DNA of 64,000 bases, from the NCBI GenBank assembly GCA_009733775.1, contig WOGZ01000075.1:62001-126000 (forward strand), in the 5' to 3' direction. Positions 34,068-45,336 of the stretch are shown here, piece after piece. How positions within the stretch are numbered: the stretch's first letter is position 1; the number at the start of each line of letters is the position of its first letter. The notes beneath the pieces were generated by a model, which made no database searches, was not told the origin of the DNA, and worked only from the letters and a program-made list of their open reading frames with translations. The position numbers and the translations under genes are program-made. The stretch comes from Alectoria sarmentosa (lineage: Eukaryota > Ascomycota > Lecanoromycetes > Lecanorales > Parmeliaceae).

Positions 34068-35171
34068 CTAAGCACTACGCGCTCTCCTCACAACCCCAGC
34101 CTTTTGCAGCTTGAACATCTTGCGAAACGAGTCCCGAAAGTCCGATTCCTCACCCGACTCCTCGCTCGGCGTAGAAACACCCGCTCTCCTCTGCGCCCCC
34201 CCACTCCTCGGTCTCTTGTCCATGTACACCCGGAGCGCCCTCTGAAAATCCGAATCTGGACTCAGGCTCCGAGTCTCCGACAGAGGGCCACCATCGCCGT
34301 GATCCCACACCACGATTTCAGACGGGAGGCCCTCGTCGTCGCCATCGTCTCCGTTTAGCATGCCGCAAAAGGCTCTGGCGGCGTGGATGTTGGCCAAATT
34401 GGTTTGGCTTATCCAGTTTTCAATCTTCTTGGATTCGCGAGCGGTGATGACGTTGGCTGGGGCAATGTCTTGGCGAGCTGCTTCGGTCTGGCTGGCCGCT
34501 TTTGCCTCGGGTGCGTTTTCCTTCTGCTCAGCTGCATCGCGTACATGCTCTGGTGGAGCTGAGATCTCTTCACATAAGCGAGGAATTTCCTTCACGATGG
34601 TTGCGTAGTCAATAGACCGCTTCTTGGAATCATCTTCCAACGCTGTTTGCTGCGAAGTGCCAGCTACAGGCACGTCTCCTTCGATTTCTTGTGATGCTGA
34701 GACTTCGCGGTATGCTTCCTGGTTTGGCGTGGTTCGGACGACCTCTTGTAGTTCCGAGCCCTCGCGATGTTCCTCTTGAACTGGCGTGGCGTCGACAGCC
34801 TCCTGTGCGGCTGGCTCGTGGCATTCTTCAACGATCTCTTGAGTCTTCGTCGACTCGGGCGAGGCTAGGGCGTCGAAGTATACGCCCGTGAGAGCGACGA
34901 ACAGGAAAGTCAACAAGACGCTCAACCCAAGTGCATAGAAGAGATAATTGGCAATGGTGCGGAAGGTGCCCACTGGATTGAAAACGACGCAAACGCAGGT
35001 CGAGAAGCTTGACAAGCATAGGCTGACGCTGAGGACGTAGAAGAGGAACATGACGGCGACGTTGAATGTCAGTGGGTTGCCGTATTCGGAGCTCGGGGGT
35101 CGATCCATGCTTGGATTGGTGGGGTGGAAGCCGGGTGGTGGTCGCTTGGTTCTTGTTCGTGGTGTCTGCAT
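34068..35171 (-). CDS. Two-helix membrane protein with long acidic tail (367 aa)
   Basis: Single exon from the ATG at 35171. A Pro/Arg-rich N terminus precedes two membrane spans near residues 37-61 and 76-98. The loop between them is short, so both ends should face the same side. About 260 hydrophilic residues follow, rich in Glu/Gln/Ala, with two or three imperfect repeats of the type PxQEExREGSxxQEV at roughly 115-160. A helical segment ENWISQTNLANIHAARAFCG lies near 270, and the C terminus is Arg-rich. I do not recognise a family. The arrangement suggests an organelle or plasma-membrane protein with a cytosolic disordered arm. Confidence 0.7.
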   Translation of the reverse strand: MQTPRTRTKRPPPGFHPTNPSMDRPPSSEYGNPLTFNVAVMFLFYVLSVSLCLSSFSTCVCVVFNPVGTFRTIANYLFYALGLSVLLTFLFVALTGVYFDALASPESTKTQEIVEECHEPAAQEAVDATPVQEEHREGSELQEVVRTTPNQEAYREVSASQEIEGDVPVAGTSQQTALEDDSKKRSIDYATIVKEIPRLCEEISAPPEHVRDAAEQKENAPEAKAASQTEAARQDIAPANVITARESKKIENWISQTNLANIHAARAFCGMLNGDDGDDEGLPSEIVVWDHGDGGPLSETRSLSPDSDFQRALRVYMDKRPRSGGAQRRAGVSTPSEESGEESDFRDSFRKMFKLQKAGVVRRARSA

Positions 35172-35578
35172 GGTTGGTTTGGAGAATATTTGAGGATGGA
35201 GGTGGTGAGCGCTGGAGGGTTCTTGATATGGGCTCCTTGTTGAGTGTCGAAGACGGCAATCGCGTGTTGTGGATAACACAATCAGAGAGGATATGCTGAA
35301 ACAAGCTCTTTGTTCGGAGAGATAGGAAAGCGGTTGACAGTGACAAAGAGGACATTGCATGCTTCCGGTTACAACACGACTCTCTTTCAAGGGTTCAAGT
35401 CTTTAACAATCCAGCAACAACACCTTTGTTCACGCCCGATCCATATATAGTTGCCACCCTCCAGTTTTGCTCCCTCAACTCATCGATATTGTTCAACTTC
35501 ACCTTTTAAAGAATGCACTATCCCAAAACGAGCCAATCCTAGAATAAACATTTCTTAGCCACCCCTCGATCTCAAAAC

Positions 35579-36100
35579 ATGCTAAGAAGACAGGGGTGGA
35601 ACACAAACGATATCCTCTGCATGGGCGCCGACTACGCCTACGCCGACGCCTTGAAAGGGTTCAACTCCCGATGGAACGAGTGGGCCGATAGCGTCGAAGC
35701 CATCCTTCACGGTATGATCGATCAGATAGAAGAATTGGACATCTCATATGATGACTACCTCACTCTCGTCAGCCACCTTGCATCCTATCCCGCACGACCA
35801 GCCCTTCCTGCCGCAGATTCCCAAGAAATGTCCGCCAGGCTCCTGAGCGGCATCTGGAACGAGTGGGCGGACATGGTCGAGAAGGTCGTCGTCGTTTTAA
35901 AGTGGGCCATCGATCACAGCGCTCCGCTGTCAAGGGAGGAACAGATGCTTTGGGATGGTGGACCTCTCGATCTCACTTTGGATCTCTCGAGCCGGGATCT
36001 TCCACCAATGCGTATGGCGGCTCTTTTGCGGAAGATGTTGAAGGACGGTACCGTTGCATGCGATGAGCTCGCAGGCTCTATGAAGAATCTATGCCTCTAG
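35579..36100 (+). CDS. W-A-D helix-repeat family protein 3 (173 aa)
   Basis: Intronless and the shortest member. First motif at W32 (RWNEWADSVEAIL) is followed without gaps by LDISYDDY and SYPARP, as in the members at 10199 and 11443. The second motif at W93 (IWNEWADMVEKVV) is almost the same as the first, which makes the internal duplication plain: both copies contain WNEWAD. The C terminus carries a Leu-rich segment (LDLTLDLSSRDLPP) and ends MKNLCL, similar in position to the Met-Leu ends of the other members. It lies 23 kb from the tandem pair, so it is a dispersed paralogue. Function unknown. Confidence 0.75.
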   Translation: MLRRQGWNTNDILCMGADYAYADALKGFNSRWNEWADSVEAILHGMIDQIEELDISYDDYLTLVSHLASYPARPALPAADSQEMSARLLSGIWNEWADMVEKVVVVLKWAIDHSAPLSREEQMLWDGGPLDLTLDLSSRDLPPMRMAALLRKMLKDGTVACDELAGSMKNLCL

Positions 36101-36791
36101 TAGTATTATTTTGCGATGGATCGATGGATATGGGAGAAAGTTTCCGTTGATTCTATCGCTACTTGGCGGATGGACCGCGGTCAGATGTAGCATCGAACTG
36201 TTCAGACAGCGCAGACAACTGGGTTATTGAAGCAGATGGCTGGGATAGGTAGATGATAGTAGCTCCGTGAATCGATGATACGTTACATTGTAAGCATGTT
36301 CCGCTCGATCTTGTAGTTCTTGAACAATGAATCAATCCCGAGAATATCTGTGAATTTGTGGAGACAGAAAGATGAGAATGCGATAGAGTGCGCAGTCACC
36401 AACGAGCTGAAGTTACGTGAATCTTTGTCTGACTGTATTGCTAGGTTCGCTCAGCTTTGGAACTGGCATGTAGTCTTTCCACATAACGGCACAAGCGAGA
36501 TAAGCCGTGGGAATCACGGATTCATTTTCCAAATCCGTCAACGGAGAGACCGCAAGTTCTCGCTCCTCTAGAAATGAGTACCTTAAAAATAGAAAGCCTG
36601 TACATCAGCTTTTTCATAAGTATGCCGGCTGGCAACTTTCGTGTAAAATGTCTTGGCACCTACCGCTGAACCCCTGAACTTTTACACAGGACTTGATGAT
36701 CTGATTCTGAGCCCATCTGTTTCTGTCACAAACGTCTTAAGGTCCCTGGAATACCACTTGCGAGCCTTCCAGAACCACAAAACCAGCGAAA
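36101..36791. other. Intergenic, no gene seen
   Basis: An 83-codon frame at 36320-36571 has no recognisable content. The rest is probably the hydrolase promoter. Confidence 0.35.
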
Positions 36792-37718
36792 ATGTCAGCG
36801 TCCTTCAGAGCAGCAATCGCTTACTCCAACAGCACCAGAGAATCGACGCACTATGATACAGATCCACTTTCGCCTGGTCTCCATAGCTTCTCGACTGGTT
36901 ATAACAAACTCACATACACGATCTTCGGCACCGGTCCTTCGCTCGTGGTATGTCAAGTCCCGGGCTGGGGGATTGGCCCATCCTACATTTCGAATGGCCT
37001 AGCTCCTCTTCATGGCTCATTAAAGATCCTCTATTTCACTCCACGCGGCACACCTCCGTCCAGCCGTCCCCTTGATGCCTCAGAGATGAGTTCGAAGCAC
37101 ATGGTCGAAGACCTTGAAATTCTGCGTCAGTACCTCAAGTTAGGCAGTATGCTCCTACTGGGACACTCCAACGGTGGCAGCATTGTCCTGGGGTACGCTC
37201 AGCAGTATCCTTCTCACGTGGAGAAGCTGGTGCTGATTGACCACGAGCTGCAAGGGTTCGATGATTCGGCGACATACATCGAGTTTGCTATGAAGAGGAA
37301 AGACGATCACATATACGGCGCCGCTCTGGAGCGACTGCAGTCATTCAAAGCGGACACGAATGAGGAGATGCGAGAGGGACTGAATGGCATTTTGCCGTTC
37401 TACTTTGCCAATCCAACGGAATCTGTACCGAAGATGCTGGAGATGATGGAGGACATGCCTTCTTCTTGGGCTCTCAACCATCAACGTGCGGCTGACAGGG
37501 AGAGACCTACATACCTAGTTGACGATCTGAACAAGGTGGAGGCCAAGACTTTGATCGTGGTTGGCCGTGACGATCCCTTTTGCAGTGTCAAAGCTGCCGA
37601 GAAAACGCACGCTGGCATGGCCACGTCGGAGTTGGTCATTCTCGAGGATTGCGGACATTTTGCTTGGATTGAGAATAGAGAGTGCTTGGACGTCGTGAGC
37701 CGTTTTTTGAGGGAGTAA
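36792..37718 (+). CDS. Alpha/beta hydrolase (308 aa)
   Basis: Intronless. Alpha/beta-hydrolase fold with a complete-looking triad: nucleophile elbow GHSNGGS with S126, acid in GRDDPF (D260 or D261), and histidine in DCGHFAW (H289). An oxyanion region around VPGWGIG at about 56-62 precedes it. The layout (short N terminus, cap region about 155-240, then the GRDDPF strand) resembles proline-iminopeptidase or epoxide-hydrolase-like enzymes, but the substrate cannot be told. There is no signal peptide, so a cytosolic enzyme is likely. The next gene on the same strand is a reductase 550 nt away; co-regulation is possible but unsupported. Confidence 0.88.
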   Translation: MSASFRAAIAYSNSTRESTHYDTDPLSPGLHSFSTGYNKLTYTIFGTGPSLVVCQVPGWGIGPSYISNGLAPLHGSLKILYFTPRGTPPSSRPLDASEMSSKHMVEDLEILRQYLKLGSMLLLGHSNGGSIVLGYAQQYPSHVEKLVLIDHELQGFDDSATYIEFAMKRKDDHIYGAALERLQSFKADTNEEMREGLNGILPFYFANPTESVPKMLEMMEDMPSSWALNHQRAADRERPTYLVDDLNKVEAKTLIVVGRDDPFCSVKAAEKTHAGMATSELVILEDCGHFAWIENRECLDVVSRFLRE

Positions 37719-38268
37719 GAAACTTGTTCGCTGTCGATGAAGAAGACGAGGAAATAGGATTGCGCATATCAGCATTGCATCATTTGTAGAATTGCAGATA
37801 GGAGAGCAGGCAATTCATCTGGTAAAGTAAAGATGGTGATGACTTTGGAGCCCTTTGAGCATATGTCCCTGAAGAAGGGCAAACCGAGTCACCCAAGACT
37901 GAATTGAATCTGAGGGGACCACCCCTATGTATTCAAAAGTCAATTCGTACTTACTTCAGGCTATCTATTGCCCGTAGCATCCTAGTCCAGAAGCCATACG
38001 GTAAGTAAGGTATCTTTACTTTATATCTTTACTTTCTATCTTTGCTTTCAACAATGGTTGCTTTGGTGGTCTGAGCCTGTGAAGCAATTTCTCTCGGCCG
38101 CGAGTAGCCGAGGCTGCCGAGTCAACCTTAAAGTACTTGGTCTCTAGCGCCCAAGATGGAAAGAGGGCGTCTCGGCGTCATTCTCGCCACTGCCAGCGTA
38201 CTAACGTAAAGTAAACTGCAACAACTTGTAAACTGCAAAGACTTGTAATACCTTCGAATATTGTCACC
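37719..38268. other. Intergenic with GGTAAGTAAGG-like words
   Basis: Holds a GTAAGTAAGGTATCTTTAC stretch at about 38000 followed by ATCTTTACTTT repeats to about 38050. No gene. Confidence 0.45.
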
Positions 38269-39538
38269 ATGTCCCATGTCAAAGTGCTGTTTGGAACAGC
38301 CGCCTTTGGCTCATTGCCTACCGAGACCAGTCAAGAGTTCCTCGATATCCTCAAAAAGCACAACGTCAAGGACCTCGATACAGCCTTTCTATATGTGAGG
38401 CAGCTTTCTTTTCAAACGTCGAGGACAGGAGCTGACTGCACACGCCCATAGGAAGGGAGTGAGAGGGCTCTGAAAGAGCTAGGGGCAACCTCAAGCTTCA
38501 CCATCCATACCAAAGCCCCAGGATTCATCAAAGATTCTGGAACAAAAGCATCGATATTGGCAGCCGCGAAGCAGAGTTTCGAAGATCTGGACGTCAAGAG
38601 CGTATGGCGTTCCTGACCTCTGGACTAATTTCCAAGGCTGCTGACGTCCTCTGCCAAGGTCGAAACCTATTTCGTGCACTCTCCAGACCCCGACACTCCG
38701 ATTGAGCAGACTGTCGATGGTATGCAATTGGTGTATGCCTCGGGCAAATACAAACACGTACGTCGTATATGCCTGGTGCAACGCAAGAGAAAGTCCAGCT
38801 CTGAAGCTTATGTGTTCTGAAGTTCGGTCTCTCGAATTTCAAGCCGGAAGATGTGAGAAGGGTATACAACTATGCCAAGTCGAAAGGATACGTTCTGCCC
38901 ACGGTCTTCCAGGGAAATTACAACCCCGTCGCCCGCCATTATGACACGACTCTTTTTCCACTCCTTCGAGAACTAAATATCGCCTTCTATGCATATTCTC
39001 CCCTTGCTGGTGGATTCCTCGTGAAAGACGCTCAGACACTCCATACAGGCGGTGGTCAGGGCCGCTGGGATCCGACTTCCCGGGTTGGACAGATGTACAA
39101 TGCTAGATACGCTAGACCGTCGCTGCTCGAGGCATTGTCTGAGTGGGAAGCGATTGCCAATGAGGCTCGTGTGTCCAAGGCTGCGTTGGCCTATCGATGG
39201 GTCATGTACAACTCGAAGCTGAGCACTGAACATGGCGATGGTATCATCGTACGTATTTTCGGCGCCCAGGTTCCTTTACTGAACCCAATCTGGAGTCTTG
39301 AAACATGAGTGAAGAGTAGAAATTCCCGAGACATGTTTCGAGGCTCAAGATCGCCCCTTGGGATGGCAATGCTGACCTCGAAATCTGAATGTAGATCGGA
39401 GCGAGTCGAGGGGCACAGCTTGAAGAAACGCTGAGGGCAATCGAGGATGGGCCACTAGACGAGAGTATTGCGAAGAGGGTTGACAAGGTGTGGGAGCTCG
39501 TGAAAGATGAAGCGCCTATTGATAATTACCATGAATGA
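38269..39538 (+). CDS. Aldo-keto reductase, AKR7/aflatoxin-aldehyde-reductase type (314 aa)
   Basis: Five exons: 38269-38394, 38452-38601, 38659-38757, 38823-39248 and 39395-39538. All introns are phase 0 with GT-AG ends (57, 57, 65 and 146 nt). NADPH-dependent aldehyde/ketone reduction is expected. Catalytic residues are in place: Asp and Tyr in DLDTAFLY (about D37, Y42), Lys in IHTKAPGF (about K63) and His in YFVHSPD (about H99). FGLSNF follows in the barrel, then NYNPVAR and YSPLAGGFL, which typify the AKR7 group. The C terminus carries IIxGASRGAQLEETLxAIEDGPL, the cofactor-binding loop. A start at 38269 gives MSHVKVLFGTAAFGS, the normal first strand. Substrate unknown. Confidence 0.9.
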
Positions 39539-40606
39539 GCGTCTAGCTTTGCGATTTCACGATCAAACGCATGAAGGTATATATACATAACTAAGCATTC
39601 TTCTGGCCCTCGTGTGTTTCTCAAGCATCTAAGGAACGCCGCAAGCACATGGCAATGTTGAGTAAATAAAAGAAGAAAGCTTGGACAGCACTCACAATTC
39701 TCATGCTACCATGCGAAGATCGGCGCTAAGGCTTGGCGGCAGGGGGTCTTCCCAGGGGAAATAGGCCTTCGGAGGACCTAACTCAAAGTACCGTGGAGTG
39801 GGAGCGACGACGAGGAAAAAGGAAAACCATAAAATCTCAAAGTCAAATCCATTGAACCTTCCATCGCAGTTCGCACCCTCATTGACTGTGAGTTCCTTCA
39901 TCGGTTTGTCTTTTCTTGCAAATTTCAAACCGTGTTCCTCCGGCGCTCCTCATACAAAGATCCGCCTCCTACCGACGGTCCCCTTGCCAGACGTCCCTCT
40001 CCCCTGGCGCTGCGGTCTCGTAAAAGGTCGAAGTGGTCATGCAGCCAACCGCTCTGCGAATATAATCCTCCTGACCCATCGCATGTTGGCAACCCACTGA
40101 TAGCCCATTGACACCTCTCGCAATACAAGCGACAACACGCCTCTCCTGCGCCGCCTGCCCCTCCATCGACAATACCACTCGGCTCCGGCAGTTGTGTACA
40201 GGTACATCTCGCGGCGCAGACAGCTTACTGTACGAATCTTCCCCCCTGGAGCCTTCATCAAACCTTCACACTACTTAACCATCTGTTGAGACATCGCAAT
40301 ACCAGAAACAATATACGAACCGTTTGTTTCAAGTATAATGGGAGGAAAATGATCGGATCAAACTGAGAACATGATTTGAGGCGGAGGAAGCGAAAAGCTG
40401 GCAGGGCAATCCGAGTTAGTATCTGTCATACCCGGAGGATCGATCAGCAGAAATCGCCATATGCGTTGCTATATTATAGAAGCCACTTGCATGCCAGCTT
40501 ACGCGCTTTCTTCGTGGTGGGACCTCCCCTCGGGGTTCTTGTCCGGCTTCTAAAGCGTTGCCGAAACGTACATCCCACTGGAGCTCAGATACTGCTCGCG
40601 ATCGAG
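39539..40606. other. Intergenic; leader of the MIT-domain gene
   Basis: A small minus-strand frame at 39901-39701 (66 codons, ending PPKAYFPWEDPLPPSLS) is conceivable but unsupported. The frame upstream of 40607 is open from 40376 without an ATG. Confidence 0.35.
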
Positions 40607-43600
40607 ATGGCATCATTGGCCAAGCCCCCTACAAATCAGTGGCAGGGTTCCAGGCCAAACTCAGCATCATCTTCCTCCGTCGTCACTGTACAACGTGCCT
40701 CTTCAATCACCGCACGGAGCGGTCCACACCCACCAGTCACAGGTCTGAGATCGCAGAGTCCCAACGAAGCGATTGCGATACCCACAAACCTTACAGGTCG
40801 TACTCTGTCTCCAGAAACCACCAAGCGAAGGTCCAGTGCCTTTTATACTCGGCCAGATAGTGGAAATGGCTTTCGAGAAGGCGTGGGTAACCTGAATAGA
40901 TGGTCTCAATCCACAGCCTCAAGCAAAAACTCTGCGCACAATAGACGGAGCAGCTTTTCAAAGAGACTTTCTGGATCTTTTAGTTCCTTTGGTGGCTTTG
41001 CGGGCGGTCAAACGCCATCTCCCAGTGCAGCTTTTTCTACCAGAGGACGACCGTCCCCACAGAAAAGCCCTTCGGCGTTAACAAAGATGTCACCACCTTC
41101 GAATCCACTCCCAATCCTACCTCCTATCGTTACACTATCATCCTTGTCTCAGGCTGTTGACGCAGCGGAGTCCCCGTCAACTGTCGCCACAGTCACTCCT
41201 GCGACAGCCGACATACTTTCAACGTTCAACCACACCTCAACTCAGCGCGACTATTTTGGAGATGGGTGGAGCTCCCGCTCTCCCACGAAACAGATGGCGG
41301 GAATGAAGCGGCCGGTGCCTTCGCAGTCTCCCAGAGCAAATAAACCCTCTCCAATTAAGATTGACAATTCCACAAGCCCTGGATCGCCTGGCCCTCCCGA
41401 GTCTGTCTACTCTCCACGCACTGTGTCTCGGCTCAAGCATGCGTCTCGTCGAATTTCGCAGAATGGGCATCATCGCCACCGAGACGACACTAACAAGGGC
41501 AGTGGCACCACCGAGGGGGAAAGTTCAGCTTCTGACAACCGTGCTCGGGATGATAGAGTGCAAAAGCGCAAGGCACCTTCGCAGAAGGCCATGTTGTCTA
41601 AAGCTTTGCAAAAGGCACACCATGCAGTCACCCTCGACCAGCACTCAAATTTTGAAGGAGCCATGCATGCGTATCAAGACGCTTGTGCTTTGCTACAAAA
41701 GGTGATGATCAGAAGCTCGGGCATTGAAGATCGGCAGAAGCTGGATGCTGTTGTAAGTTATGGCCGTCTATTCATGAAGGCAGAAAGCCTCGCTAATATT
41801 CGTCGAAGCGCAATACATATGAAGCACGTATCGCTGAGCTACGGGGCACTGATCTAGCGTACCGTACTATAGATGGCAAGACTCTGCCACAACGTCCCCC
41901 GGAAAGAGATTCGAAGGACTCTGAGCGGTTGTCAATGGTCACGGACACTGACGATGGAGAAACAACCGTGGGAATAGCAACGATGGCATCTCTCGGCAAC
42001 GAACAGGCACGCAGGGAAAAGCTGCCGCATCTTGGTCAATTGGCTAGCTTACCTCCAAGGCGACAGTCTTTACAGACAAATGCCTACAGGGCGGAGGGCA
42101 GAGACATCCGAACTGCGAGTCGAATACAAGACCGGCAACCGCTACGGGCCAGATACAAAGGCCAGGACACTATCGACGAGACTCACCTATATCATGGCGC
42201 AGTATATCAAGAGTACATGCCGCCGCCTCTGTCACCGCGACGTCCTCTATCGCCCGCTGCTATGAAAGAGAATCCTACGCAGTCATCTACAGATGTTTCA
42301 GCGCAGTCTGCACCAGACGATGATTCTAATCAGTCTGACTCTATACGCCAGGACAATGGCGAACATACGTCTTGGCTTAACACCATCAACGAATCGAGTG
42401 GGTCTTCAGCTTCATCTGTCCATTCGCGGAGGTCATCCGTAGGTCTCAGGAGAAAACATATACGAGCCGCAAGCGGTCAGACGGAGGCAGAATTCGACGC
42501 AGCACTCGATGCCGCAGTGGAGGCAGCCTATGATGATGGATTTGAGCCCGATGACGAGGGAGACTATGACGAGCAGTTGATGAACGACCCTGATAATCAT
42601 TTTGAAGAACCCAGACCGCTATCTCATACGAGGAGAGACGTTGAGCTAGCCAAAGAGAATGTCCGCGAAGCTGAACGAGAAGCTGCGATCTCACGGGCCA
42701 AAGAAAGAGAAAGAGAACGACTTCAAGGCGCGAGAGACAGCGTTGACTTGGAATACAACGACGACGAAACTGACGAGGAAGAGCGAATGCTAGAAGAAAT
42801 GACCAGGGACTACATCATGGATGACGAATACGACCTTCAGACTAAATCCGCTCTTCCACGTCAATCAGACTCTAGCGGATTTTCTGGGAGGACATGGATC
42901 AGTTCGTTTGGCTCGAACCCAACATCAGCGGGAACCTCACTTTCCACCGTTGCTGAAGCTCCTGTACTGCCATCGATGGCGGCGCAGCTGAAAGAGAATC
43001 CATTGCCGCCGCCATTGCATCCTCCACCCTCGAGTGCTCTTCCGCCTCCTCCATTATCAGTATCTTCAAACAATTTTCAGCAATCGAATGGCTCTACGAT
43101 AAGACCCCCGAGTCTAGTTTCCAGAAACACAAGTCCAGGCGTCCGAGAGCGCAGGCTGTCAGGCGTCAAACGAAAGCCGCTGAAGATTGAGACGTATGCG
43201 AAACATTCAGATACGTCTGAATCTGAAGCTCCTAGAACGCAGCCAGCCCCCGTTGCACCTCGAATGATAACTACCCCAGCAGCCGCTGAGCCACCAAAGT
43301 CTGCGCTCCCTGTGCCGGAGTCTCAGCAGCTTCTGCCAAGCCTTGCCTTCAACCCAGCGCCCTCTTCAGCGACACTACCAAGCAGCCGCAAAGGCTCATC
43401 GCCGTTTCCTGGGTCCGATACGACTGATCAGACTTCATCCAATGCGTCTGCTCTTACCAGAGTGACTTCAGCAGATAGTGACAACAGTGTACCGTCTATG
43501 CCAGGATCACCTGCCCGTTTCGCTGGCAAAGCTGCAACAGGGCTGAGAAAGAACTTCTCTTCGTCCAGTCTACGAAATAAAAACTTGACTGTTGTTGTGC

Positions 43601-44737
43601 CAGAGACACATGACGCATCATCGAACGCTTCTCTTAGTAGCTTGTCGTCTACGCCAAAGCAACAAAGAGTCCCTTCACCAGCGGTGCCTATTTTACCAAC
43701 ACCCATGGAAGCGAGCTTTATTATCAAAGGGCAACCGATGGGTGGCCCATACCTGTTTGACAACGACATCCACTCTCCGAACATGCCTGGCTCTCCGAAT
43801 CCTTCGGCCAATAATGCTCCTCTACCTCTCGAGCCTTGTCCCGAGTCAGCTTTACTTCGGCCGTTCTGGTGTCTCCGGTCAATCTATCAGACGATTGCTC
43901 ACCCGAGAGGCGGTTACATTTCTAGCCGGCTTTTCGTTCCTCGAGACATATGGAGGGTCAAGAACATCAAGCTGAAGAACGTGGAGGAGAAGATTTCAAG
44001 CTGCGATTATTTGACTGCTGCATTGCTCAAGCTTGGCAAGGTCGATAATTTGGATGCGAACGCTGTGAAGGATGAAATGGAGTTCTTCGAGACTGTTATG
44101 GAACAGGTCCATTCCAGTCTGTCCAAAAAGCTTGGTAGCGATGTTGGAGTGCAAGGTGCGACTCAACTATTTAAGTCTTTTGGCGCTGGAGATGAGACAG
44201 CCTATCCGGAGGCCTTGGCATCTAAGACTACAAACGCCAGCAGCAAGTCTTACCTGTCGTGGCGAAAATTGCGAAACAAGAACTCGTTGGGTCCAGGTCT
44301 GCCTTCGGTGAGCTCGAACAACGCGACTAGGGACGGTTCTAAAGAAGCTCCGACGTTGAGGTCCATACCTATGACTTCGGCACCGAACCCGAGGTTTTCC
44401 AAGCGTGATGTCAACCAAGTCCAGTGTGTGGGCCCAAACCCGAGCTACATGGGTTCGCTTGCGAGGCTATGCGATGCTGCACAGGTCCTGGGTAAGCAAG
44501 AAATGCCCCACCCTAACATTTCAGTACCAGGTATTAAGTTGAGATTTAGATCAAATCATCCGTCAAGTGGAAGATCCAGGACTGAAGCATTCCTCGCAAA
44601 CTCACGTTGGGCTCGAGTTGAGCGCCCGACACGCCGCAGAGTTCTTTGGCTTCATCGTGTGCAGATTCGTCTTGACAGACATCGGCATCATGCTTGACAA
44701 GTTCATTAAGAGAGGGAGCGAGTGGGTGTTGGCGTGA
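40607..44737 (+). CDS. MIT-domain protein (1338 aa)
   Basis: Three exons: 40607-41752, 41809-44491 and 44550-44737, with introns of 56 and 58 nt. The N-terminal ~320 residues are Ser/Pro-rich and disordered. An MIT domain follows at about 328-405 (MLSKALQKAHHAVTLDQHSN, FEGAMHAYQDACALLQK), split by intron 1. MIT helices bind ESCRT-III tails and microtubule-linked partners. A coiled and acidic middle (VELAKENVREAEREAAISRA, near residue 665) leads to poly-Pro tracts. A folded C-terminal part begins around ESALLRPFWCLRSIYQTIAH and ends in helices LSARHAAEFFGFIVCRF and FIKRGSEWVLA. This architecture is a conserved, poorly studied Pezizomycotina family. A role in endosomal or septal trafficking is inference. 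Confidence 0.88.
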
Positions 44738-45336
44738 GTCATGACGACCAGCCAGTCCAGTGACATAGCGAGGCGTCTGGGCCGCGATATTTTAACATGA
44801 TCCTGCTGTCATGCTCTCTAGCGCGCGACTGGGTACGGACGACGTGGAAAGAAAGGAGCCAGGTCGCACCGTTCTGCAACGCTTCTGGTTATAGTTTGCT
44901 TTTGTTCTTTTGATGACTCTCTGATGTTATAGGAGGAAGGCTCCATCTACTGTCCATAATACCTTACCATACTATGTGTGTATCTGCTACGGCCGAGACG
45001 TGCGGGATGGATCTTCTATTAGATAGAATCGCATGCATCTATCTGCCCACCTCGGAAACGGCCCATTTCTACTTGCACAATCTTCCACACTGGGGATCCG
45101 TTGCACTGCAATCAGTTTGAAGAATCAATGATGTGTGGACAGCTTTCGGGCTTAGTTTCTCGGAGGAGAGTGAGAAGTCATCATCTATGAAATACAAAAA
45201 TTACACAAGCATGACGCTTCATGACACGTGCAAACCATAACCCATTAGATCGATCCCAAGAGAGAAGATGCAGCCGATAATGCCCCCGAGAAGATAACCG
45301 AAGCCCCTGAACCCAAACACCTCATCGGGAACCGCA
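44738..45336. other. Convergent intergenic region
   Basis: 3' flanks of two converging genes. No gene seen. Confidence 0.4.

Noticed and set aside
39701..39901. 66-codon minus-strand frame with one hydrophobic stretch
   Set aside because: Possible small gene, but no second line of support (no splice sites, no paralogue, no family).
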